Source: Inia geoffrensis (lineage: Eukaryota; Chordata; Mammalia; Artiodactyla; Iniidae). Taken from it: a DNA stretch of 64,000 nucleotides. Both the position numbers and the translations under genes were made by a program. The stretch is taken from the NCBI GenBank assembly GCA_036417435.1, contig CM070911.1:4154001-4218000 (forward strand), read 5' to 3'. Below the pieces are notes generated by a model. It searched no databases, was not told the DNA's origin, and saw only the letters and a program-made list of their open reading frames with translations. Positions 34,566 to 45,499 of the stretch are shown one piece after another; position 1 is the stretch's first letter; every line of letters starts with the position of its first letter.

Positions 34566-35199
34566 GTATCCTTTCTGGATAAAAAAGAAAAGGAAACATG
34601 AAGATATTGTTATTTTATTAGAAACATACATATTTTTTACCAAACAGAGAAAGTATATAAAATAATGCAGAAATGATCTCAGCTCTCCCTACAACCACCC
34701 TGATCCCAGAGTTAACCCCAAGAGTGCTGTTTTTTCATAAAAGTTTATTATAATGCAAATGTATATTCTCATATACTTATTTATAAATGGTTTCTAGCAA
34801 CCAATTCAGCTGTAACTACATGATTTACTATATTATTCTAAATATACTTTTAATTGAATGCAGTTCTGCTGGCAAATGTGAGAGAAAGAGCACTAAGCCC
34901 CAACAAAAATGAGGTTCTGTGGTCAAGATGGTCCTTTTAGAATAGCTTGAGTTGTGGCTTGAATGGATAAGCAATTTTTAACTGGTTTGTATTCCAGTCC
35001 TGGGATTTAAGCAAAAAGTGAAATTAATCTCTGTGCTGAATTGTGAGGTGCTAAGATGTTTAAGGTCTCATTTTTAGGGGAAAGTGGAGGAGAAGCCATA
35101 CTTAGAATGTCCATGTATCACAACGGTAAAATGAACACATGCTTTGTCTCTGTGTGTGATTGGCTCCGATCCAGCCTGGCTATGGTCAGGCTTTTATAC

Positions 35200-35835
35200 T
35201 ACTTGTTGTAACCTCAGCTAAAAGCCATCCACTGCTGCCTCTGCTTCCATCCATCCTTCAAATGATTTTCCGAACAGCTGTGCTTCTCTTTACCACCATT
35301 CAGTGACTTCCCTTGCTTTCAGGATGAAACCCCAATTCCTTAGACAGCACAGCACTGTACTGTCAGCCCCACCTCCTCTCCAGGGCCGTTCTCATCTAGA
35401 GCTCCTGGGTTTCATTCAGACCCAAGACGTACAAGGCTCACACCTCTGGGAAATCCCTGATGTCTTCTCAGCCTAAATCACCTTCCTCAACCTCATCTAC
35501 CTGGGATCTTGTTACTCATTCTTCAAGATTTAGTTTAAACTTTTCTGTAGGTATTTGAATCCTGTGAGAAGCAATTCCTCCTTAATCTTGACTTCACCCA
35601 CTCCCAACTATGCTTTTGTGTACTTTCTCTAAACTTCTCAAATCTACGGCATTCTAAGCTCAAACTCTTTTAGCAACTATCATTATTCTGTGATGGTTTC
35701 TTAAGAAGTCTATCCTGGTGGTCAGGACTTGCACCCATTTTGAGGTTGGTACTCACCTGTCTCTTGTGCCTGAACCCCAACACCCAGCAAGGTGCCGGGC
35801 ACAGGGCTCAGTAAACAATGAATGAAAAGAATCAA
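35200..35835 (+). mobile_element. L2 LINE 3' end
   Basis: Contains 'gatgaaaccccaattccttagacagcacagc' (35322-35352), a 'cctcaacctcatctacctgg' type stretch, 'attcttcaagatttagtttaaac' (35518-35540), and ends 'cccagcaaggtgccgggcacagggctcag' (35783-35811) and 'caatgaatgaaaa'. Probably the same element as 34130-34565 with about 600 bases of diverged or inserted sequence between. Confidence 0.72.
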
Positions 35836-36703
35836 TGTACTAGACAAAAAGCTACCAAGAAGCAGGGCCAGCTTATGCAAGCTTGCCTTTTCTTATCATC
35901 ACCTGGATGGGTGAGCACAGGGAAGTTTCCACCCAGGCAAGAAATTATTACCATCTGCATCCCCAGCACAAACATGCTGGCAGTCTCAGCATGAAAGCTG
36001 TCTAGGAAAATCTAAGTAATAGTGCAGTGTGGATAGATCTTATGAATATTCATGAACCAAGGGTCTCAGCAGCCAAGCTAAGCACAGAATTACAGCAATT
36101 ATCTGAATGATTTAAACACACACAAAGCCAGGCCTAAGCAAAATTGTTGAGGAGGTTGGAAGTCGGCTGTCCCTCCTGCCTGGAGTGCACTGCTGCCTTT
36201 CAGTGTGCCCTGCAGGGGCTCATGCTCCCTGCCTGCCTGGGGGTGGTCTCTTGTGCCAGCTCCCCCCAACCACCCTCCTCCCACTTCCTCCCCTAGTGAC
36301 AGGTCTCACGTGATTTCAGCATTTCCCTCCAAACTCATATGGCTCTATTCCCCCAGAACTTAAGTATATAACTAGCCAACCCAGCCAACAGATTTGACAT
36401 TTCAATTCATGTTAAGATATAAACTGGTCTTGCTTTTATATTTCACTATCTGTTGTTGATATAGAGCCTTATTTAACAGCCTTTTGTTGTAACGTTCCTT
36501 AACTCAATTTCAGGTATGGGAGGCTATAAACACATCTAGTAAATAATTAAATAGATGTTGAAGGGTGGCAAAAGCTTGATGATGTACTTCAATATCACAG
36601 AACATTAGAGCAGGGAGCAACTTTATAAGTCATTTAGTTTGATATTCCCCGCATTGAGTTTCACATGAGGTTAATAGATCATTGAGCAATGAGGTATTCT
36701 GTG

Positions 36704-36720
36704 AAACACACCCCCCCCCC
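36704..36720. repeat. Poly(C) run
   Basis: ACACACCCCCCCCCC; a homopolymer that may be length-variable. Confidence 0.8.
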
Positions 36721-36869
36721 AAACATACGACACGTTAAAAGTTATCTATAGAAAGATTATCAGAATCTTTATGGTGAATCACTAATATAGTGTTAATCAC
36801 TTTCTAACTTTGTATATAAAAATTCTTGGTCACAGTATAGCTATTTTATTTAAGATATTTTATTCCATA

Positions 36870-37015
36870 GAATTATAATTGGAAAATGCTACTCTAGTCC
36901 AACCCTTTATAATTCAGGTGAGGAAACACCAGAGAAGGGAAATATTTGCCCACAATGACACACCTGGGATCAGAGTTCAGATTTGAGCCCGGATTACCCA
37001 TCAAGTAGAAGCTTC
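36870..37015 (-). mobile_element. MIR-like fragment, antisense
   Basis: Contains 'ccctttataattcaggtgaggaaacacc' and 'gacacacctgggatcagagttcagatttgagccc' (36958-36991). Confidence 0.6.
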
Positions 37016-37019
37016 ATTG

Positions 37020-37775
37020 TTCCATCCAGCCTCTTTTCCCTTTAATTTGTTTATTTGAACAAGGGATTTGAAGGTCTTCATTGAAAGTACATATTTGTGA
37101 CAGTGGCTGGCACTTGTGCCCTGAAATCCATTCTCTCTTACTCACATGGTAGAGTAACTTTTATTTGGGCCCATAGCCACCTTGGCAAAGGCCACATTTC
37201 CCAGCCATCTTACTATCAGGCGTATCTTGTGACTCATCAGACTGGTAGTGACCAATCAGATGAGAATGGAAATAAACTGCTTGACATTGGAGTCACTTCC
37301 CTAAAGGGAAAAAAAGGATGTTTTCCCTTTTTCTGCTCCTTCTGAATGCATCCTGGAATAAGGATCTATTGGTAGAGGCTAAATCAAAATATGGGACATG
37401 TGTAGAGAATACAAAGGAATAAAACCCAAAAAGCCCATGTCCCAACAGTTCATGTGTTTTGTATAATTCTGGCTGATTTTGAGCAACATTGTATAAGAGT
37501 AAGAGAAATTCATGTTAAATCTAGCTAATCTCTATGCAGAGATGAAATACAATGAAGAAAAACTTTGAAGGTTTCCATGAAAAATTTGCTGCTTCGGATA
37601 GTACCAAGGAAATCACCATATAGTTATGAGACAATGGGTGGTTAGAATTCAGAGACCAGTAAATAAAATAAGGCACTCTTCAGGCTTAAGAACTGCCTTT
37701 GTATCTATCGATGTGTTTTGACAATGATTACTGACATATGGAAAATACCAGAAGGAAAAACTCCAGAAGATTCTG
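37020..37775. other. Unannotated stretch
   Basis: No gene or repeat recognised with confidence. Confidence 0.4.
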
Positions 37776-37779
37776 GTTA

Positions 37780-38160
37780 CCGGTGTCCCCCTACAAAAGT
37801 ATCATATACTGAAGTCCTGGGCCTCGGTACCTCAGAGCGTTACCTTATTTGGAACTAAGGTCATTGGAGTGATAATTAATCTAAGGTCATGCCGAAGTTG
37901 GGTGAACCCTTAATCCGATACGATCCATGTCCTCATAGAAAGGGGAAATTTGGACATCGACATGCATTGGACTGGAGCTAAGTTGCCACAATCCAGGAAT
38001 CTAGAATAGATCCTTCCCTGGAGTCCTGAGCAAGCATGGTTCTGCAGACAACTTGATCTCTGACTACTGACATCCAGATATGTGAAATAATAAATTTCTG
38101 AGTTTTTAAGCAAATTTGTGATATTGTGTTCTGGCAGCTCTAGAAAATGAATAGGCCAAC
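37780..38160 (+). mobile_element. MLT1-like (ERVL-MaLR) solo LTR, sense
   Basis: Shows 'ggtgtccccctacaaaagtatcatatactgaag' (37783-37815), 'gttaccttatttggaactaaggtcattgg' (37839-37867), 'gtgaaataataaatttctgagtttttaagc' (38081-38110) and a CAGCTCTAG-like end. It borders the 3' end of the L1 that starts at 38165. Confidence 0.72.
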
Positions 38161-38469
38161 TCATTTTTTTTTAACATCTTTACTGGAGTATAATTGCTTT
38201 ACAATGTTGTGTTAGTTTCTGCTGTATAACAAAGTGAATCAACTGTATTTGTACATATATCCCTATATCCCCTCCCTCACGCGTCTCTCTCCCACTTTCA
38301 CTATCCCACCCCTCTAGGTGGTCACAAAGCACCGAGCTGATCTCCCTGTGCTATGCAGCTGCTTCCCACTAGCTATCTATTTTACATTTGGTAGTGCATA
38401 TACGTCCGTGCCACTCTCTCATTTCATCCCAGCTTACCCTGCCCCCTCCCAATGTCCTCAAGTCCATTC

Positions 38470-41400
38470 TCTACATCTGCATGTTTATTCCTGCCCTGCC
38501 CCAAGGTTCTTCATAACCATTTTTTTTTTTAAGAATCCATATATATGTGTTAGCATACGGTATTTGTTTTTCTCTTTCTGACTTAGTTTACTCTGCATGA
38601 CAGTCTCTAGGTCCATCCAACTCACTACAAATAACTCAATTTGTTCCTTTTCATGGCTGAGTAATATTCCATTGTATATATATGCCACATCTTCTTTATC
38701 CACTCATCAGTCGATGGACACTTAGGTTGCTTCCAATTCCTGGCTATTGTAAACAGAGCTGCAATGAACCTTGTGGTACATGACTCTTTGAATTATCGTT
38801 TTCTCAGGATATATGCCCAATAGTGAGATTGCTGGGTAATATGGTAGTTCTATTTCTATTTTTTCAAGGAACTTCCATACTGTTCTACATAGCTGCTGTA
38901 TCAATTCACATTCCCACCAATAGTGCAAGAGGATTCCCTTTTCTCCACACCCTCTCCAGCATTTATTGTTTGTAGATTTTTTGATGATGGCCATTCTGAC
39001 TGCTGTGAGGTGATACCTCATTGTAGTTTTGATTTGCATTTCTCTAATGATTAGTGATGTTGAGCATCCTTTCATGTGTTTGTTGGCAATCTGTATATCT
39101 TCTTTGAAGAAATGTCCATTTAGGACTTCTGCCTATTTTTGGATTAGGTTTTTTTTGTTTTTGTTTTTGTTTTATATTGAGCTGCATGAGCTACTTGTAA
39201 ATTTTGGACATTAATCCTTTGTCTGTTGATTCCTTTGAAAATATTTTCTACCATTCTGAAGGTTGTCTTTTGGTCTTGTTTATGGTTTCCTTTGCTGTGC
39301 AACAGCTTTTAAGTTTCATTAGGTTCCATTTGTTTATTTTTGTTTTTATTTCCAATTCTCTAGGAGGTGGGTCACAAAGGATCTAGCTGTGATTTATGCC
39401 ATAGAGTGTTCTGCCTATGTTTTCCTCTAAGAGTTTGATAGTGTCTGGCCTTACATTTAGCTCTTTAATCCATTTTGAGTTTATTTTTGTGTATGGTGTT
39501 AGGGAGTGTTCTAATATCATTCTTTTACATGTAGCTGTCCGATTTTCCCAGCACCACTTATTGAAGAGGTTGTCTTTTCTCCATTGTATATTCTTGCCTC
39601 CTTTATCAAAAATAAAGTCACCATGTGTGCATGGGTTTATCTCTAGGCTTTCTATCCTGTTCCATTGATCTATATTTCTGTTTTTGTGTTAGTACCATAC
39701 TGTCTTGATTACTGTAGCTTTGTAGTATAGTCTGAAGTCCAGGAGCCTGATTCCTCCAGCTCCATTTTTCTTTCTCAAAATTGCTTTGGCTACTTGGGGT
39801 CTTTTGTGTTTCCATACAAATTGTGAATTTTTTTCTTCTAGTTCTGTGAGAAATGCCATTGTTAGTTTGATAATGATTGCATTGAATCTGTAGATTGCTT
39901 TGGGTAGTATAGTCATTTTCACAATGTTGATTCTTTCAGTCCAAGAATATGGTATATCTCTCCATCTGTTTGTGTCATCTTTAATTTCTTTCATCAGTGT
40001 CTTATAGTTTTCTGCATACAGGTCTTTTGTCTCCTTAGGTAGGTTTATTCCTAGGTATTTTATTCTTTTTCTTGCAGTAGTAAATGGGAGTATTTCCTTA
40101 ATTTCTCTTTCAGATTTTTCATCATTAGTGTATAGGAATGCAAGAGATTTCTGTGCATTAATTTTGTATCCTGCTACTTTACCAAATTCATTTATTAGCT
40201 CTAGCAGTTTTCTGGTAGCATGCTCAGGATTCTGTATGTAAGTATCATGTCATCTACAAACAATGACTGCTTTACTTCTTTTCCAACTTGGATTCCTTTT
40301 ATTTCTTTTTCTTCTCTGATTGCTGTGACTAAAACTTCCAAAACTGTGTTGAATAATAGTGGTGAGAGTGGACAAGCTTGTCTTGTTCATGATCTTAGAG
40401 GAAATAATTTCGGTTTTTCACCTTTGAGAATGATTTTGGCTGTGGGTTTGTCATATATGGTCTTTATTATGTTTAAGTAAGTTCCCTCTACACCTACGTT
40501 CTGGAGGGTTTTTATCATAGATGGGTGTTGAGTTTTGTCGAAAGCTTTTTCTGCATCTATTGATATGATCGTATGGGTTTTCTCCTTCAGTTTTTTAATA
40601 TGGTTTATCACATTGATTGATCTGTGTATATTGAAGAATGTTTGCATTCCTGGGATAAACCCCACTTGATCATGTTGTATGATCCTTTTAATGTAATATT
40701 GGTTTCTGTTTGCTAGTATTTTGATGAGGATTTTTGCATCTATGTACGTCAGTGATATTGGCCTGTAGCTTTCTTTCTTTGTGACATCTTTGTCTGGTTT
40801 TGGTATCAGGGTGATGGTGGCCTCAGAGAATGAGTTTGCGAGTGTTCCTCCCTCTGTTATATTTTGGAAGAGTTTGAGAAAGATAGGTGTTAGCTCTTCT
40901 CTAAATGTTTGATAGAATTCACCTGTGAAGCCCTGTGGTCCTGGGCTTTTGTTTCTTGGTTAGATTTTTAATCACATTCTCAATTTCAGTGCTTCTGATT
41001 GGTCTGTTTATATTTTCTATTTCTTCCTGGTTCAGTCGCAGAAGGTTGTGCATTTCTAAAAATTTGCCCATTTCTTCCAGGCTGTCGATTTTATTGGCAT
41101 GTAGTTGCTTGTAGGAATCTCTCATGATCCTTTGTATTTCTGCAGAGTCAGTTGTTACTTCTCCTTTTTCATTTCTAATTCTATTGATTTGAGTCTTCTC
41201 CCTTTTTTTCTTGATGAGTCAGTCTAATGGTTTATCAATTTTGTTTATCTTCTCAAAGAACCAGCTTTTAGTTTTATTGATCTTTGATATTGTTTCCTTT
41301 ATTTCTTCTTCATTTATTTCTGATCTAATCTTTATGATTTCTTTGCTTCTGCTAACTTTGGGTTTTTTTTGTTCTTGTTTCTCTAATTGCTTTAGGTGTA

Positions 41401-42300
41401 AGGTTAAGTTGTTCTTTTTTGACATGTTTGTTTCTTGAGGTAGGATTGCATTGCTATTAACTGCTTTTGCTGCAACCCATAGGTTTTGGGCCATCGTGTT
41501 TTCATTGTCATTTGTTTCTAGGTAATTTTTGATTCCTTCAGTGATCTCTTGTTTATTTAATAGTGTATTGTTTAGATTCTATGTGTTTGTATTCTTACAG
41601 TGTTTTTTTTTTTTTCGTGTAATTGATATCTAGTCTCATAGCATTGTGGTCGGAACAGTTACTTGATATGATTTCAGTTTTCTTAAATTTGCCAATGCTT
41701 GAGTTGTGACCCAAGATATGATCTATCCTGGAGAATGTTCCATGAACACTGGAGAAGAAAAAGTATTCTGTTGTTTTTGGATGGAATGTCCTATAAATAT
41801 CAATTAAGTTCTTCTAGTTCAATGTATCAATTAAAGCTTGTGTTTATTTTAATTTTGGATGGTCTGTCCATTGGTGAAAGTGGAGTGTTAAAGTCCCCTG
41901 CTATGATTGTGTTACTGCCGATTTCCCGTTTTATGGCTGTTAACATTTGCCTTATGCATTGAGGTACTCCTACGTTGCATAAATATTTATAATTGTTTTA
42001 TCTTCTTCTTGGATTGATCCCTTGGTCATATGTAGTGTCCTTTGTCTCTTGTAACAGTCTTTATTTTAAAGTCTGTTTTGTCTGATATGAGAATTGCTAC
42101 TCCAGCTTTCTTTTGATTTCCATTTGCAATGAATGTCTTTTCCATCTCCTCACTTTCAGTCTGTATATGTACCTAGGTCTGAAGTGGGTCCCTTGTAGAC
42201 AGCATATATACAGGTCTTGTTTTTGTATCCATTCAGCCAGTCTATTTCTTTTTGTTGGAGCATTAAATCCATTTACTTTTAAGGTAGTTATCAATATGTA
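38470..42300 (-). pseudogene. L1 ORF2 (endonuclease/reverse transcriptase), multiply broken
   Basis: ORF2 protein nicks DNA and reverse-transcribes RNA. The endonuclease start is at 42294 (TTLKVNGFNAPTKRNRLAEW, then CCLQGTHFRP, where the usual catalytic QETH Glu is Gly). Further pieces in other frames: 41494-41219, 41125-40919, 40665-40387 (reverse transcriptase; [16 protein letters not shown] near 40580), 39994-39689 ([17 protein letters not shown]) and 39075-38722 (Cys-rich C-terminus, [19 protein letters not shown]). The catalytic FADD motif reads FVDD (40246-40260). The element cannot be autonomous. Confidence 0.92.
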
Positions 42301-42397
42301 TGTTCCTATTATGATTTTCTTGATTGTTTTGGGTTTCTTATTGTAGGTCTTTTCCTTCTCTTGTGTTTCCTGACTAGAGAAGTTCCTTTAGCATTTG

Positions 42398-43319
42398 TTA
42401 TAAAGCTGGTTTGGTGGTGCTGAATTTTCTTAGCTCTTGCTTCTCTGTAAAGGTTTTAATTTCTCTGTCGAATCTGAATGAGATCCTTGCTGGGTAGAGT
42501 AATCTTTGTTGTAGATTTTTCCCTTTCATCACTTTAAACACGTCCTGCCACTCTCTTCTGGCTTGCAGAGTTTCTGCTGAAAGATCAGCTGTTAACTTTA
42601 TGGGGATTCCCTTGTATGTTATTTGTTGTTTTTCCCTTGCTGCTTTTAATATTTGTTCTTTGTATTTAATTTTTGATAGTTTGATTAATATGTGTCTTGG
42701 CATGTTTCTCCTTGGATTTATCCTGTATGGGACTCTCTGCACTTCCTGGGCTTGATTGACTTTTTCCTTTCCCATATTAGGGAATTTTCAACTAAAATCT
42801 ATTCAAATATTTACTCAGTCCCTTTCTTTTTCTCCTTTTCTTCTGGGACCCCTATAATTCGAGTGTTGGTACATCTAATATTGTCCCAGTGGTCTCTGAG
42901 ACTGTCATCAATTCTTTTCATTCTTTTTTCTTTACTCTGCTTTGTGGTAGTTATTTCCACTATTTTATCTTCCAGGTCACTTATTAGTTGTTCTGCCTCA
43001 GTTATTCTGTTACTGCTTCCTCTAGAGAATTTTTAATTTCATTATTGTGTTGTTGATCATTGGTTGTTTGCTGTTTAGTTTTTCTAGGTTGTTGTTAAAG
43101 GTTTCTTGTTTTTTCCATTCTATTTCCAAGATTTTGGATCATCTTTACTATCATTACTCTGAATTCTTTTCGAGGAAGACTGCTTAGTTCCTCTTCATTT
43201 GTTTGGTCTGGTGCATTTTTACCTTGCTCTTTCATTGGCTGTGTGTTTCTCTGTCTTCTCATTTTGCTTAAATTACTGTGTTTGGTGTCTCCTTTTTGCT
43301 GCAGGTTTGTATTTCCCAT
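42398..43319 (-). pseudogene. L1 ORF1 (RNA-binding chaperone), frameshifted
   Basis: ORF1 protein binds L1 RNA as a trimer. The N-terminal part (43319-43095; starts MGNTNLQQKGDTKHSNLSK) and the C-terminal part (42775-42398; contains RNMPRHILIKLSKIKYKEQI and ITYKGIPIKLTADLSAETLQ) are in different frames, so at least one frameshift separates them. The PRHI(I/L)... and ...RREWQDVFK segments are the hallmark of the RRM-CTD region. Confidence 0.88.
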
Positions 43320-43936
43320 TGTTTTTAGTGTCTGTGCCCAGTGGCTAAGATTGGTTCAGTGGGTTGTGTAGGCTTCCTGGTGGAGGGGACTGGTGCCTGT
43401 GTTCTGGTGGATGAGGCTGGATCTTGTCTTTCTGGTGGGCAGGACCACATCCAGTGGTGTGTTTTTGGGTGTCTGTGACCTTATTATGATTTTAGGCAGT
43501 CTCTCTGTTAATGGGTAGGATTGTGTTCCTGTCTTGCTAGTTGTTTGGCATAGGGTGTCCAGTACTGTAGCTTTCTGGTTGTTGAGTGTAGCTGGGTCTT
43601 AGCATTGAGATGGAGATCTCTGGGAGAGCTTTTGCCATTTGATATTACATGGAGCCAGTTGGTCTCTGGTGGACCAATGTGCTGAACTCAGCTCTCCCAC
43701 CTCAGAGACACAAGTCTTACACACAGCTGGAGCACCAAGAGCCTGTCAGCCACACAGCTGCTAGTGTTGGAGGGTCTCCTGTAGTGGTGGGGGGTGGCTG
43801 TGGCTCACTGCAAGGACAAGGACACTGGCAGCAGAAATTCTGGGAAGTACTCCTTGGTATGAGCCTTCCTACAGTCCACCATTAGACTCACCACAGGGCC
43901 TGTAGCCCCCTACTCAATTTTTGAGAAAATAATATT

Positions 43937-43955
43937 TCAAAAAAAAAAAAAAAAA
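43937..43955. repeat. Poly(A) run next to the L1 5' end
   Basis: CAAAAAAAAAAAAAAAAAAGG lies just beyond the L1 5' UTR. It could be genomic A-rich sequence or the tail of another element on the plus strand. Confidence 0.6.
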
Positions 43956-45050
43956 GGCTTACCCAACTTTCACAAATCTGAGAATATTTGATGTTGCATT
44001 TCTGAGCTGCTGGTGATGTTGATGCACCAGTCTGCAGGGAACACTGTGCAGCCCTTCAGATGAGCAGAATTTCCAGTGAGATGGTGATGAAAGAGGAGAA
44101 GCTCCCTGAGGGGTAAAGCTGGGGCAACAGAGAGTGATGGATACAGGAGTTCCTTCCAGGGAAACATTGGCACCTGTCAGATAGGTTTACTAGTGCTTCC
44201 TTCACTACCAATTCAGGGAATCACTTTCAAGAAAGTTCCAACTTAATCTGATTATTGTTAAGGAAAATGACTGCTGTGTGGGTTTCTCATTTTTTTTCTT
44301 TTCTAAATGGCATTTTATATTGTGGCTCTCTCTTTTATAACAGATAATGGAATACTGGGTATAAATGGTAGATAACTTATAGTTTAGTTCACAGCTGGCT
44401 GAACTGTTCAAAGCCATATTCAAACTTGATGTAGGGAATGGTCCATCACCAAGATCCTGGAATTCAATCTAGATGATGTAATGGAGTAGCTGGGTGTTCT
44501 TTAGAGTGAGCATGAGTGTGTCCTACGTGGAAGAGGGTGAGCATAGTTATTGGGTGGATGAAGGTGTGAACTGTGGTAGACCCTCCCGGTTGTCCCCTAG
44601 AATCCTCAATAACAGATGCCAGTGGGGCACAGGCAGAAGAAACATATGCAAGGTTAAGATCATACCCTCAACATCCCCTTGTACCAGCCCCCTCACTGCA
44701 GTGTGGACATGCTGAGAGATGCTAGAGCTGTCAGTCATCTTGGACCATGAGGTTGAAATCAAGTGTTGCGGCTGGCAGATCAACACAAAGTGAAAGGAAG
44801 TCCAGATAGAAGGGTCCTATTATAAAGCAATATTCCAGAGGAGAGAAGATGAGTTCAGGTGTCTCAGGGAGGTTAAATAAATTGTCCACACCAATCAGGT
44901 TAAGTAAATTGTCCACTAGTTCTTTCTCTTATTGATTCTCTTTCTGCTATACAAAGCAGCTACCTCAGAATAAAAGTAAAAAAGAACACCATAATAAAAG
45001 TAAATTTAAATGTGGATACTAGCTTTTAAGAACAATGGTCTTCGAAAAAA
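43956..45050. other. Unannotated stretch
   Basis: No gene recognised; frames are short and overlap on both strands. Confidence 0.4.
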
Positions 45051-45059
45051 ATATAGGAA

Positions 45060-45490
45060 GTTACATGACAGACCAATGGTACATATCCAAGGAATTTATA
45101 CACATTGATATGGAAAGTACTAGTTTTCTTTTAGGTAAGTGAAAATAGAAATGCTTGAATAAGTAATTAACCAAAGGAGAAATACAAATAAACAATAAAC
45201 ACATGAACTATATAAAAATCTATAAACACAAAAATAAACATTAATTTCATTGCTATTTATATTGGCAAATAAATCCAAAATCATCTAAATGTCACAAAAG
45301 TGATGTAACGGTTAAGTCATTTGTGATTCATAGATGAATGCAACAGCATTTACCCATTAAAAATATGGTCATAAAGACAAAGTAATAATACAGAGATTTG
45401 ATTATGTTATAGTTTTAAGTGAAGACACTGAAAAATAATGTGTTATGTATGATGTTAAGTCTTTGAAAACGTTGTGGAATAAAAGACCCA
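45060..45490 (+). mobile_element. L1M/HAL1-like LINE 3' fragment, sense
   Basis: Contains 'attgatatggaaagtactag', 'atgtcacaaaagtgatgtaacggttaagtcat' and 'aacagcatttacccattaaaaatatggtc', which follow the 'dispersed copy' wording near the 3' end of old L1/HAL1 elements. Diverged; assignment moderate. Confidence 0.5.
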
Positions 45491-45499
45491 AAGGGAAAT

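Larger units (their letters stand above)
38165..43935 (-). mobile_element. Near full-length L1 retrotransposon, antisense, inactive
   Basis: The 3' UTR end is at the left (A-tail read as T's at 38165-38173), then ORF2 (about 38470-42300), ORF1 (about 42398-43319) and a 5' UTR of about 600 bases (43320-43935). Total length is about 5.8 kb, close to a complete mammalian L1. Both ORFs are broken by frameshifts and stops. I could not find a convincing target-site duplication, so the 5' end is approximate. The 3' end resembles the shorter copies at 18849 and 61905. Confidence 0.93.

Noticed and set aside
39029..43036. Plus-strand hydrophobic frames in the L1 region
   Set aside because: They are the antisense strand of L1 ORF1/ORF2; the phenylalanine- and serine-rich content is the complement of lysine-rich L1 sequence.
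38140..43990. Target-site duplication for the large L1
   Set aside because: Candidate words on both sides (CCAACT; AGAAAAT-like) are too short or inexact to call.
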